Source: Micromonospora tulbaghiae
Lineage (GTDB): Bacteria > Actinomycetota > Actinomycetes > Mycobacteriales > Micromonosporaceae
Direction of reading: 5' to 3'
Length of the DNA: 64,000 nt
Assembly: GCF_900091605.1 (NCBI RefSeq)
Contig: NZ_FMCQ01000001.1
Location: forward strand, 509,164 to 573,163
Of the stretch, positions 17,475 to 25,030 are shown one piece after another. Under the pieces are notes generated by a model. It was not told the origin of the DNA, ran no database searches, and was given only the letters and a program-made list of their open reading frames with translations. Position numbers and translations under genes: made by a program. How positions within the stretch are numbered: the first letter of the stretch is position 1; each line of letters begins with the position of its first letter.

Positions 17475-18119
17475 ATGCGCGAACCATGGGTGGTGGGTGT
17501 CTCCGGCGCGTCCGGGACGCCGTACGCGGCGGCTGTCGTCCGGGGCCTGCTCGACGCCGGCCAGTCCGTGGACCTGATCGTCTCCCGGGCGGCCCGGCTG
17601 ACAGTGCTGGACGAGACCGGCCGGCCCTTCCGGGACGCGCACTGGGCCGAGGACCTGGCCGCCTGGCTCGACCGCGACCTCACCGGCGCGGACCTGCGGC
17701 ACTGGCCCGCCGGTGACCTGGCCGCCGGCCCGAGCAGCGGCTCCTACCCGGTACGCGGCATGGCGGTGGTGCCGGCGAGCACCGCCGCGTGCGCGGGCAT
17801 CGCCATCGGGCTGTCGAAGGATCTGCTCCAGCGCGCCGCCGAGGTGAACCTCAAGGAACGCCGCCCGGTCGTCGTGGTGCCCCGGGAGACGCCGGTGACC
17901 CGCAGTCACCTGGAACATCTCATCGCGCTGCACGACGCCGGCGCGGTGGTGCTGCCGGCCAGTCCCGGCTTCTACGGCGCAGGCGCGGCGGCGTCCGCCG
18001 GGCAGCTCGTGGACTTCGTGGCCGGGAAGGTGCTCGACGCGCTCGGTGTCGAGCACACGCTGTTCCGGCGGTGGTCCGGCGAACTGGCCGCCGGTCGCCG
18101 GGAGGCGGATCCGGACTGA
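17475..18119 (+). CDS. ubiX: Flavin prenyltransferase UbiX
   Basis: A 214-residue flavoprotein making the prenylated FMN cofactor of UbiD from FMN and dimethylallyl phosphate. Visible are the N-terminal GVSGASGTPYA loop, PASTAACAGIAIG and the VPRETPVTRSHLEHL segment typical of the family. It should serve the UbiD protein at 13976. It is followed by a strong hairpin shared with the convergent BldC gene. Confidence 0.93.
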   Translation: MREPWVVGVSGASGTPYAAAVVRGLLDAGQSVDLIVSRAARLTVLDETGRPFRDAHWAEDLAAWLDRDLTGADLRHWPAGDLAAGPSSGSYPVRGMAVVPASTAACAGIAIGLSKDLLQRAAEVNLKERRPVVVVPRETPVTRSHLEHLIALHDAGAVVLPASPGFYGAGAAASAGQLVDFVAGKVLDALGVEHTLFRRWSGELAAGRREADPD

Positions 18120-18134
18120 TCGGCCCGGTTGCCG

Positions 18135-18176
18135 ACGTGCGGGGCGCGGCCCTCGGCCGGACCGCGCCCCGCACGT
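18135..18176. terminator. Bidirectional hairpin between ubiX and BldC gene
   Basis: Perfect 15-bp inverted repeat (arms 18135-18149 and 18162-18176, 12-nt loop) starting ACGTGCGGGGCGCGG. It lies between the two convergent stop codons and directly abuts the BldC stop. Confidence 0.8.
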
Positions 18177-18443
18177 TCAGTACATGCCGGCGTTCGCCGG
18201 TCCGGGGCCGGTGGAAGCGGCCGGGCCCATGTTGCGGGCCTTGCCCATGTCCTCCGCCTCGTCCAGCATGCCCTCCCCCTCGAGCAGGGCCCGCACCTCG
18301 GATTCCCGAAACCGGCGGTGCCCTCCTGGAGTCCGGATACTGCCGATCCGGCCGGCCGCTGCCCATCTGGTCACGGTCTTCGGGTCCACCCGAAACAGCG
18401 CAGCGACCTCACCCGGTGTCAGCAGGCGATCTCCAGTGTCCAC
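18177..18443 (-). CDS. bldC: BldC-family MerR-like DNA-binding protein
   Basis: An 88-residue protein. Residues 5-60 are a MerR-type winged HTH nearly identical in pattern to Streptomyces BldC (LLTPGEVAALFRVDPKTVT, then GGHRRFRESEVRALL). I chose the GTG at 18443 because AGGAGG lies 5 bases upstream and the length then fits; a longer in-frame extension to 18533 is unlikely. The C-terminal 25 residues are a poorly conserved Gly/Pro/Met-rich tail. BldC represses development genes by cooperative binding to direct repeats in Streptomyces; a similar role here is inference. Confidence 0.87.
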   Translation of the reverse strand: MDTGDRLLTPGEVAALFRVDPKTVTRWAAAGRIGSIRTPGGHRRFRESEVRALLEGEGMLDEAEDMGKARNMGPAASTGPGPANAGMY

Positions 18444-18599
18444 AGCCCCCTCCTCGCGTCGACGAAGCCCCCGGCTGAACACACTGCCCCCGGCCGGTGC
18501 GAGCCCAGAGCCGTCATGAGGGACGTATGGCAATTACAGCACCGGCTACCGGACGTGTCCGCCAAACGCGAAAAACGCACACACTGGGAAGGATAGGAA

Positions 18600-18647
18600 A
18601 TGGTACCGGTGGAGAACCCCCGTGATCGTACGTTTGTGAGGGGTTGA
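18600..18647 (+). other. Possible 15-codon leader ORF upstream of the Lrp gene
   Basis: ATG at 18600 with AAGGA six bases upstream opens a frame encoding MVPVENPRDRTFVRG and ending in TGA at 18645-18647. The stop overlaps an in-frame TTG (18644) that could extend the Lrp-type protein. Short and unverified. Confidence 0.25.
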
Positions 18648-18700
18648 TCCACGGGTACCGGCAGTGTTCCATGGTCGCCGAACGGATAGGGTCACTCTCC

Positions 18701-19159
18701 GTGGACACGATCGACCTGAGCCTCGTGGAGCTGTTGCGGGGCAACGCCCGTCTGTCGTACGCCGAGCTGGCCCGTCAGGTCGGCCTCTCCGCCCCGGCCG
18801 TGCACGAGCGGGTCGGCAAGCTGGAGTCCAGCGGCGTGATCCAGGCGTACCGGGCCGAGGTCGAGCCGGAGTCGATCGGGCTCGGCGTCACAGCGCTCAT
18901 CGGCATCATCGAGGACTCCGACGCGGACACCGACGACGTGCTGGAGTCGTTCCGCCGCATCCCCGAGATCGAGTCCTGCTACTTCATGGCCGGCGTCGAG
19001 TCCTTCCTGCTGAAGGCGCGAGTCGGCACGATCGCCGAGCTGGAGCAGCTGATCGTCCGGCTGAACCGGACGGCGGGTGTGGCGTCCACCCGCACCAGCA
19101 TCGCCCTGTCGACCAAGTGGGAGAACCGTCCGCAGCCGCTGGAACCGCCCACCGCCTGA
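18701..19159 (+). CDS. Lrp/AsnC-family transcriptional regulator
   Basis: A 152-residue regulator with an N-terminal HTH (LSYAELARQVGLSAPAVHER) and a C-terminal RAM ligand-binding domain (FMAGVESFLLKARV). I prefer GTG at 18701, which begins right where homologous proteins do; ATG 18671 and TTG 18644 are in-frame alternatives. There is no good ribosome site, but TAGGGT at 18687-18692 is placed so that a leaderless transcript could begin at the GTG. Targets unknown; the downstream SDR and PLP-enzyme genes are co-directional. Confidence 0.88.
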   Translation: MDTIDLSLVELLRGNARLSYAELARQVGLSAPAVHERVGKLESSGVIQAYRAEVEPESIGLGVTALIGIIEDSDADTDDVLESFRRIPEIESCYFMAGVESFLLKARVGTIAELEQLIVRLNRTAGVASTRTSIALSTKWENRPQPLEPPTA

Positions 19160-19201
19160 CGCCTCTGGCCCCGGGCCGCCGGTTGCGGTTACCGTGCGCC
19201 G

Positions 19202-20044
19202 ATGACGAGCTCGGGACGCGGTGCCGCAGTGGTGACCGGAGCGGCCGGCGGGCTGGGGCGGGCCATCGCCGCCGCGCTGCACGCCGACGGCTGGAACGTG
19301 CTGCTCACCGACGTGCACGCCGGGGCCGTGGCGGCCGCCGCCGCGCCGCTGGGCGGCTGGTCCCGCCCGCTCGACGTACGCGACGAATCCGCCTGCGCGG
19401 AGGTCGCCGCCGAGGCGGCGGCCGCGCCCGGCGGCCTCGGGCTCTGGGTGAACAACGCCGGCATCCTGGTCACCGGCCCGTCCTGGGGCCACGACGCCCG
19501 GACCCGCCGCGCCGTGGTCGAGGTGAACGCGCTCGGCGCGATGAACGGCACGCTCGCCGCCGTCGCGGTGATGCGCGAGCAGGGCCACGGCCACGTGCTC
19601 AACGTCGTCTCGCTGGCCGGGCTGATCGCCGCGCCGGGCGAGACGGTGTACGCGGCCAGCAAGCACGCCCTGCTCGCGTTCAGCCTCGGCACGGCGAGCG
19701 ACCTGCGGATGGCGGGCGTCCGGGGCGTACACGTGTCGTGCCTGTGCCCGGACGGGATCTGGACGCCGATGCTGCACGACAAGCTGGACGACCCGGGGGC
19801 GCTGGCGTCCTTCACCGGCTCGCTGCTCACGCCGGAGCGGGTGGCCGCACGGGCCGTCCGGCTGGCCCGCCGGCCCCGGCCGGTGGTCAGCCTGCCGCGC
19901 TGGCGCGGCGCCCAGGTACGGCTCCTGGACGCCTTCCCCCGGCTCGCCCTGGCCCTCACGCCGGTGATCCGGGCCACCGGACGGGCCGGTCAGCGGCGGC
20001 AGGCCCGCCGGGTCCGGGAAAACCCGAGCCCACCTCGCTTGTAA
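19202..20044 (+). CDS. Short-chain dehydrogenase/reductase
   Basis: A 280-residue classical SDR: cofactor motif TGAAGGLG at 12-19, NNAG at 84-87 and the catalytic S137, Y150 and K154 (YAASK). The acidic residue after beta-2 (TDVHA) suggests NAD(H) preference. The basic C-terminal tail is longer than the core family. Substrate unknown. Confidence 0.88.
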   Translation: MTSSGRGAAVVTGAAGGLGRAIAAALHADGWNVLLTDVHAGAVAAAAAPLGGWSRPLDVRDESACAEVAAEAAAAPGGLGLWVNNAGILVTGPSWGHDARTRRAVVEVNALGAMNGTLAAVAVMREQGHGHVLNVVSLAGLIAAPGETVYAASKHALLAFSLGTASDLRMAGVRGVHVSCLCPDGIWTPMLHDKLDDPGALASFTGSLLTPERVAARAVRLARRPRPVVSLPRWRGAQVRLLDAFPRLALALTPVIRATGRAGQRRQARRVRENPSPPRL

Positions 20045-20054
20045 CGTTGCCGAC

Positions 20055-21245
20055 GTGACTCACTTCGACCGGTGCGACGAGGCCAGCCGGCGCTGGGTGA
20101 CCGAGGCGATCGCCACTGTCGAGGCGGACGCCAACCGCTCCGCCGACACCCACCTGCTGCCCTTCCCGCTGCCCCGCGAGTGGGGGATCGACCTCTACCT
20201 CAAGGACGAGTCGGTGCACCCCACCGGCTCGCTGAAGCACCGGCTGGCCCGCTCGCTGTTCCTCTACGGGCTCTGCAACGGCTGGATCGGCCCGGACACC
20301 ACCATCGTCGAGGCGTCGTCCGGCTCGACGGCGGTCTCCGAGGCGTACTTCGCCCGGATGCTCGGGCTGCCCTTCATCGCGGTCATGCCCGCCTCCACGT
20401 CGCCGGAGAAGATCACCCAGATCGAGTTCCAGGGCGGACGCTGCCACCTGGTGGACGACCCGTCGAAGGTCGTGGTGGAGGCGCGCTGGCTCGCCGAGGA
20501 CAGCGGCGGCCGGTTCATGGACCAGTTCACGTACGCCGAGCGGGCCACCGACTGGCGGGGCAACAACAACATCGCCGAGTCGATCTACGCCCAGCTCGCG
20601 CTGGAACGGCATCCCGTGCCCGCCTGGATCGTGGTCGGCGCCGGCACCGGCGGCACCAGCGCCACCATCGGCCGGTACGCCCGCTACCGGCGGCTGCCCA
20701 CCAAGCTCTGCGTGGTGGACCCGGAGAACTCCGCCTTCTACCCCGCCTGGCAGGCCGGTGACTGGTCGGTGCGCACCGACCGCGGCTCCCGGATCGAGGG
20801 CATCGGGCGGCCCACGGTCGAGGCGTCCTTCCTGCCCAGCGTGGTGGACCGGATGGTGCAGGTGCCGGACGCAGCGTCGCTGGCGGCGATGCGGGCCGGC
20901 TCGGCGGTGCTCGGCCGCCGGGTGGGCGGCTCCACCGGCACCAACCTGTGGGGCGCGTTCGGGCTGATCGCGCAGATGCGCGCGGCCGGGCGTACCGGCT
21001 CGGTGGTCACGCTGATCTGCGACCCGGGCGACCGGTACGTCGACACCTACTACTCCGACGACTGGGTGGCCGCGCAGGGCCTCGACCTCGCGCCGCACCT
21101 CGCCACCATCGACCGGTTCCTGACCGACGGCACCTGGCCGGCGGCCTCAGCCGGACCCCGGACCGTCAGCGCGGGTCGACCCGCTCGGCCAGCCCCGGGT
21201 AGCGCACCACGAAGCCGTCCGGGTCGACCTCCAGGTCGGCCGTGA
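20055..21245 (+). CDS. PLP-dependent cysteine synthase/desulfhydrase family enzyme (Cds1-like)
   Basis: A 396-residue fold-type II PLP enzyme. The Schiff-base lysine is K61 in [10 protein letters not shown], the substrate loop is [13 protein letters not shown] and the phosphate-binding glycines are [12 protein letters not shown]. The overall pattern resembles mycobacterial Rv3684 (Cds1), an L-cysteine desulfhydrase; this is from memory and the substrate is not certain. GTG start. The last 40 or so residues are low-complexity Pro/Arg and overlap the convergent DUF1089-type gene by 80 bp, so the true C-terminus has probably been extended by loss of an earlier stop. Confidence 0.85.
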   Translation: MTHFDRCDEASRRWVTEAIATVEADANRSADTHLLPFPLPREWGIDLYLKDESVHPTGSLKHRLARSLFLYGLCNGWIGPDTTIVEASSGSTAVSEAYFARMLGLPFIAVMPASTSPEKITQIEFQGGRCHLVDDPSKVVVEARWLAEDSGGRFMDQFTYAERATDWRGNNNIAESIYAQLALERHPVPAWIVVGAGTGGTSATIGRYARYRRLPTKLCVVDPENSAFYPAWQAGDWSVRTDRGSRIEGIGRPTVEASFLPSVVDRMVQVPDAASLAAMRAGSAVLGRRVGGSTGTNLWGAFGLIAQMRAAGRTGSVVTLICDPGDRYVDTYYSDDWVAAQGLDLAPHLATIDRFLTDGTWPAASAGPRTVSAGRPARPAPGSAPRSRPGRPPGRP

Positions 21246-21786
21246 ACGTGTCACTGGAATACCGGACCCGGCCCGGGCCCAGCGAGGTGTAGACCTGCTC
21301 GGCGGGCACCACGGCCAGGCCGGGCAGCAGCACCCAGGCCACCGACACGGCGGTCGCCAGGTCGGCGGGCAGCCGGCCCAGCCCGACCCGGCGGATCGGC
21401 AGCGTGTTCGTCAGCGGCGAGCCGCCCAGATCCACGTCGAGCGCCTCGGCCAGCCGGCCCGGGTCGTCGGTGCCCGGCAGGCCCGCCGGTGGGTGGCCCG
21501 CCGCGCTCAGCGCCGCGTCCAGGTCACCCTCCTCGCCGGTACGCACGCGCCACCCGTCCCGGCCCCGCTCCAGGCGTACGCTCCGCGACCAGCCCGCGCC
21601 CTCGGACTCGACCTCCAGCCGGTTCGTCGACCAGTCCGGCCCGACGGCGAGGCGGTACCGGCACGTGTACGGGATCGGATCCACGGCGAGCGCCACGCCC
21701 TGCGCGGTCAGCCCCTGGCCGTCGTCGAGCACGACGTGCTCGCAGCCGGCGGTGTCGGTCCGGGCCCAGAAGAGCGACTTCGGCAT
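21166..21786 (-). CDS. Putative glycolipid-binding (DUF1089-type) protein
   Basis: A 206-residue protein with features of the putative glycolipid-binding family: N-terminal [17 protein letters not shown], central [17 protein letters not shown] and C-terminal [25 protein letters not shown]. Predicted cytoplasmic beta-rich fold. Function unproven. ATG at 21786. The 3' end overlaps the Cds1-like gene tail. Confidence 0.75.
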   Translation of the reverse strand: MPKSLFWARTDTAGCEHVVLDDGQGLTAQGVALAVDPIPYTCRYRLAVGPDWSTNRLEVESEGAGWSRSVRLERGRDGWRVRTGEEGDLDAALSAAGHPPAGLPGTDDPGRLAEALDVDLGGSPLTNTLPIRRVGLGRLPADLATAVSVAWVLLPGLAVVPAEQVYTSLGPGRVRYSSDTFTADLEVDPDGFVVRYPGLAERVDPR

Positions 21787-21890
21787 GGTCCGGACGTTAC
21801 GCGAACCGGCGGTCGGCGGCAGCGGATGCGCGAACGCCGCCGCCGAGCGGGATGTCCCGCTGTTCCCGGGCGTCAGGCCAGCGCTACTGG

Positions 21891-21977
21891 TTACCCCTGC
21901 TCGTCGCCCTCTGTGGGGCGGGGCGGCCGGTTGTGACGGGCCCACTCGTCCACCTCGTCCGCGTCCCAGACGTTCAT
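21891..21977 (-). pseudogene. Remnant of an AlpA-like HTH protein (28 codons)
   Basis: A 28-codon ORF begins 9 bases after the stop of the neighbouring HTH gene. Its product (VWDADEVDEWARHNRPPRP and an acidic tail) resembles the C-terminus of that protein (VWLKRDVERYIREHRPPRP). It looks like the 3' remnant of a duplicated copy. It may or may not be translated. Confidence 0.45.
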
Positions 21978-21986
21978 GCCGTCGGG

Positions 21987-22202
21987 CTACTCGTCGTCGT
22001 CCGCCGGCCGGGGCGGTCGGTGTTCCCGGATGTACCGCTCGACGTCCCGCTTCAACCAGACCGCACCGACCGACAGCTCTTGATACGGCGCGGGGAATGC
22101 GGGATGCCGCCGGATCTCGCGGAATCTCGATCTGCCCACGCCGAGCATCTTCAAGATCTCACCGGCCGCGACAAGTTCGCCCGGTCCCGTCTCCTTGGTC
22201 AC
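21987..22202 (-). CDS. Small AlpA/excisionase-like helix-turn-helix protein
   Basis: A 71-residue DNA-binding protein: HTH around GEILKMLGVGRSRFREIRRH, then a wing ending VWLKRDVERYI, as in AlpA and excisionase-like regulators. GTG start at 22202. It is divergent from a two-gene operon and a palindrome overlapping a -35 element, so it may regulate those genes. The setting (small proteins, a remnant copy next door) hints at an eroded mobile element. Confidence 0.75.
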   Translation of the reverse strand: MTKETGPGELVAAGEILKMLGVGRSRFREIRRHPAFPAPYQELSVGAVWLKRDVERYIREHRPPRPADDDE

Positions 22203-22272
22203 GACTTCGAAGGTAGGAGCGGGCCGACCCGACCATGGTTACGCGAACAAATGACCACACCTATGTGGGCCC

Positions 22273-22308
22273 GTCAACGTTGACAGGGGGGCAAGTGAGC
22301 GATCTGAT
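22273..22308 (+). promoter_or_regulatory. Promoter with overlapping palindrome
   Basis: A consensus -35 TTGACA (22280-22285) is followed after 17 bp by TCTGAT (22303-22308) as a possible -10. The perfect 12-bp palindrome GTCAACGTTGAC (22273-22284) overlaps the -35, as expected of an operator. It would drive the gene at 22389. Confidence 0.5.
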
Positions 22309-22388
22309 GGATCAGGCCCCCCGCCCGGTGGCGAGTTCGCGGCGGACGGGGGTGCCACCTGGACGCCGAACCATGCAGGAGGCCCCGA

Positions 22389-22640
22389 GTGACCCAGCGC
22401 CACGCTCCGCTGAAACCCCTCTGGGTCTGTACGGCAGACCTGCTCAACTGGCCGTGCGAGAACGCCAAGGCCGAGTTGGTCGCTGACTACGAGCACGACC
22501 GACGCCACCTCGCCGTCGATCTGGCCGCCCTGATGCGGCAGGCAACCGATGACCTGACCAGGCTCTACTCCGAGCCGCCGGACCCCGCCGAGATGCACAT
22601 CCGGTTCCTGGGCTGGCTGCGGTCGGTGCGCAATGTCTGA
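22389..22640 (+). CDS. Small actinobacterial hypothetical protein
   Basis: An 83-residue protein with N-terminal PLWVCTADLLNWPCENAK and a helical remainder. Similar short Trp/Cys-containing proteins occur widely in actinomycetes next to small HTH regulators (recollection, not searched). GTG start with AGGAGG six bases upstream. It overlaps the next gene by 8 bp. Confidence 0.7.
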   Translation: MTQRHAPLKPLWVCTADLLNWPCENAKAELVADYEHDRRHLAVDLAALMRQATDDLTRLYSEPPDPAEMHIRFLGWLRSVRNV

Positions 22641-22854
22641 CCCGATCGGCACCGGGCTGCTGCTGGCCGCCGTCATCGCCCAGGCGTTCGGCTGCTGGGT
22701 CGCCTGGTCGTGGGGCCGGTCCGCTCGGCGCAGCCTCCGGCAGACCATCGACAAGGCCACCCCGACGCCACCGCCCGACTGGCGGCCTCGTCATCGCCTG
22801 TCGCTGTGGAATGAGCCGACCCGGCGATATCCCGTCCTCACATCGCGCAGCTAG
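22633..22854 (+). CDS. Small single-pass membrane protein
   Basis: A 73-residue protein with one N-terminal membrane segment (about residues 7-26, IGTGLLLAAVIAQAFGCWVA) and a basic cytoplasmic tail. It is translationally coupled to the upstream small gene. Function unknown. Confidence 0.6.
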   Translation: MSDPIGTGLLLAAVIAQAFGCWVAWSWGRSARRSLRQTIDKATPTPPPDWRPRHRLSLWNEPTRRYPVLTSRS

Positions 22855-22880
22855 AACGGGAGCCGAAATCACCCCGGACG

Positions 22881-22918
22881 CACTGCCGCCGCCGAGCGGA
22901 TGCTCGGCGGCGGCAGTG
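22881..22918. terminator. Strong bidirectional hairpin
   Basis: Perfect 17-bp inverted repeat (arms 22881-22897 and 22902-22918) with a GGAT loop, placed between the small membrane protein gene and the convergent helicase stop at 22931. Confidence 0.82.
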
Positions 22919-22930
22919 GGTGCGCTCAGA

Positions 22931-24841
22931 TCAGTGGGTACGTGCCGGCGGGCGCCCGCCGAAGCCGCGCCTGTCGTCCCGGCCCCGCCCCTCGGCCCGG
23001 AAACCGCCGGCCCGGCGCTCGGCCGGACGCGCGTCGCCCCGGTCACCGAAACGCCGCTCGGCGTGCGGGCGGTCCTCCTGGCGCCGGTCGCCGAAGCCGC
23101 GCGAGCCACTCGGCCGGTCGTCGTACCGCCGCTCGTCCCGGTCGTACCCGCGTCCGGCCGTCGGCCGCTGCCGGTCCCCGTACGGCCGGTCGGCCCGCTC
23201 GCCGAAGCGCCGGTCGTCGCCGCGCGGGCCGCGGTCGTCGGACCGCTGCTCGCCGAAGCTCCGGCCGTCGGACCGCCGGTCGCCGAAGCGCTCGCCCCGG
23301 TCGCCGAAGCTGCGGTCGTCGCGACGCTCCGGCCGCCCGAAGCGGCGCTCACCGCCGCCGGACCGCTCGCCCGAGTAGCGCTCGCCGGCTGGCCGGTCGC
23401 CGAACCGGCGGTCACCGCCCCGGTCCGCGAATCGGTCGCTCGACCGCTCGCCCGCAGGCCGGTCGCCGAAGCGGCGCTCGCCCCGGCCGTCACGGTCGCC
23501 GAACCGGCGCTCGCCACGGTCGGAGAAGCTCCGGCCGCCACGGTCGAAGCCCCGGCCGTCCCGGTCGCCGAAGCGGCGCGAGCCGCCGCCGCGCCGCGGC
23601 TCCGGCTCTTCCCGGACCGGTACGCCGCTGGGCTCACGCGCGCCGGTCAGCTCGGCCAGCGCCTCGTCGCCCGCCCGGACCCGGGTCTCGGCCGGCTCGA
23701 CGCCCGCCTTCTCCATCATGGCCAGCGTGGTGCGGCGCTGCTTCGGCAGCACCAGCGTCGCCACCGCGCCCGACTCGCCGGCCCGGGCCGTACGCCCGGC
23801 CCGGTGCAGGTAGTCCTTGGGGTCCTTCGGCGGGTCCACGTGCAGCACCAGCGAGACGCCGTCGACGTGGATGCCCCGGGCCGCCACGTCGGTCGCGACC
23901 AGCACGGGCGTCCGGCCCTCGCGGAACTCGGCGAGCGTCTTGGTGCGCATGCGCTGGGTCTTGCCGCCGTGCAGCCCACCGGCCCGCACACCGACGGCGG
24001 CGAGCTGCTCGACCAGCCGGTCGACGCCGAGCTGCGTACGGGCGAACAGCATGGTGCGGCCCTCACGGGCGGCGATGGACGCCGCGACAGCGAACTTGTC
24101 GTGCGGCGGGATCAGCAGCAGGTGGTGATCCATGGTGGACACGGCCGCGGTGGCCGGTGCGGTCGAGTGGGTGACCGGGTCGGTCATGAACCGCTTGACG
24201 AGCGTGTCGACGTCGTTGTCCAGAGTGGCCGAGAACAGCAGCCGCTGCGCGTCCGCCGGGGTCTTCGCCAACAGCCGGGTGACCTCGGGCAGGAAGCCCA
24301 TGTCCGCCATCTGGTCGGCCTCGTCCAGCACGGTGATCTCGACGTCGTCGAGCCGGCACACGCCCCGCTCGATCAGGTCGCCGAGCCGGCCCGGGGTGGC
24401 CACGACGATCTCCACGCCGCGGCGCAGCGCGTCGATCTGCCGGTCGTACGGCACGCCGCCGACGGCGGTCTTCAGGAACACGCCGACCGACTTGCCGAGC
24501 GGTACCAGGGCGTCGTTGACCTGCATGGCAAGTTCACGGGTGGGGACCATGATCAGGGCGCGGGGGTGAAGCGGCCGAGCCCGGTTGCGGTCGGCGACCC
24601 GGGCGATCACCGGCAGGCCGAAGGCGAGCGTCTTGCCCGAGCCGGTCTGGCCCCGGCCGAGGACGTCGCGGCCCGCGAGCGAGTCGGGCAGCGTGGCCCG
24701 CTGGATCTCGAACGGGGTGGTGATGCCCTGCCGGGCGAGCGTCTCGACGATCTGCCGGGGCAGGCCGAGCGAGGCGAAGTCGACGGTGTCGGGCGTCGGG
24801 TCGACGGACGGGGACGTGCTGGATTCAGCGAACGTGGTCAA
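22931..24841 (-). CDS. DEAD-box RNA helicase with RGD/RGE-rich tail
   Basis: A 636-residue helicase. Motifs in order: Q-motif GITTPFEIQ, motif I GQTGSGKT, Ia PTRELA, Ib TPGR, II DEAD, III SAT, V DVAARGI and VI HRAGRTAR, so it is a complete DEAD-box ATPase. After about residue 410 the rest is a low-complexity tail of repeated RRFGDRxxGER-like units, as in cold-shock RhlE/DeaD-type helicases, probably for RNA binding or condensation. I chose the TTG at 24841 (MTTFAESST...) with AGAGG upstream; ATG at 24895 is an alternative. Likely role is RNA remodelling and ribosome assembly. Confidence 0.92.
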   Translation of the reverse strand: MTTFAESSTSPSVDPTPDTVDFASLGLPRQIVETLARQGITTPFEIQRATLPDSLAGRDVLGRGQTGSGKTLAFGLPVIARVADRNRARPLHPRALIMVPTRELAMQVNDALVPLGKSVGVFLKTAVGGVPYDRQIDALRRGVEIVVATPGRLGDLIERGVCRLDDVEITVLDEADQMADMGFLPEVTRLLAKTPADAQRLLFSATLDNDVDTLVKRFMTDPVTHSTAPATAAVSTMDHHLLLIPPHDKFAVAASIAAREGRTMLFARTQLGVDRLVEQLAAVGVRAGGLHGGKTQRMRTKTLAEFREGRTPVLVATDVAARGIHVDGVSLVLHVDPPKDPKDYLHRAGRTARAGESGAVATLVLPKQRRTTLAMMEKAGVEPAETRVRAGDEALAELTGAREPSGVPVREEPEPRRGGGSRRFGDRDGRGFDRGGRSFSDRGERRFGDRDGRGERRFGDRPAGERSSDRFADRGGDRRFGDRPAGERYSGERSGGGERRFGRPERRDDRSFGDRGERFGDRRSDGRSFGEQRSDDRGPRGDDRRFGERADRPYGDRQRPTAGRGYDRDERRYDDRPSGSRGFGDRRQEDRPHAERRFGDRGDARPAERRAGGFRAEGRGRDDRRGFGGRPPARTH

Positions 24842-25030
24842 GAAATGCCTCTCGAGCGGGGCGCATCTTCGCGATGGCCCGCCGCGGCCTGTCACGCCGC
24901 CGAATCGCCCGCAAGATCGCCCATGGGCGCGCAGTCGGGGCGCGCCGGGTCAGTGATCGCACACAAGTGTACGGCGGATCGTCGAGTCCGCCAGGGCAAC
25001 GCGAGACCGTAGTGGGCGGGCTCACCCCTG

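Noticed and set aside
22811..25012. A 733-codon open frame opposite the DEAD-box helicase gene
   Set aside because: It is a by-product of Arg/Gly/Asp-rich codons on the other strand; its product is low complexity and has no start context, while the helicase frame has all motifs.
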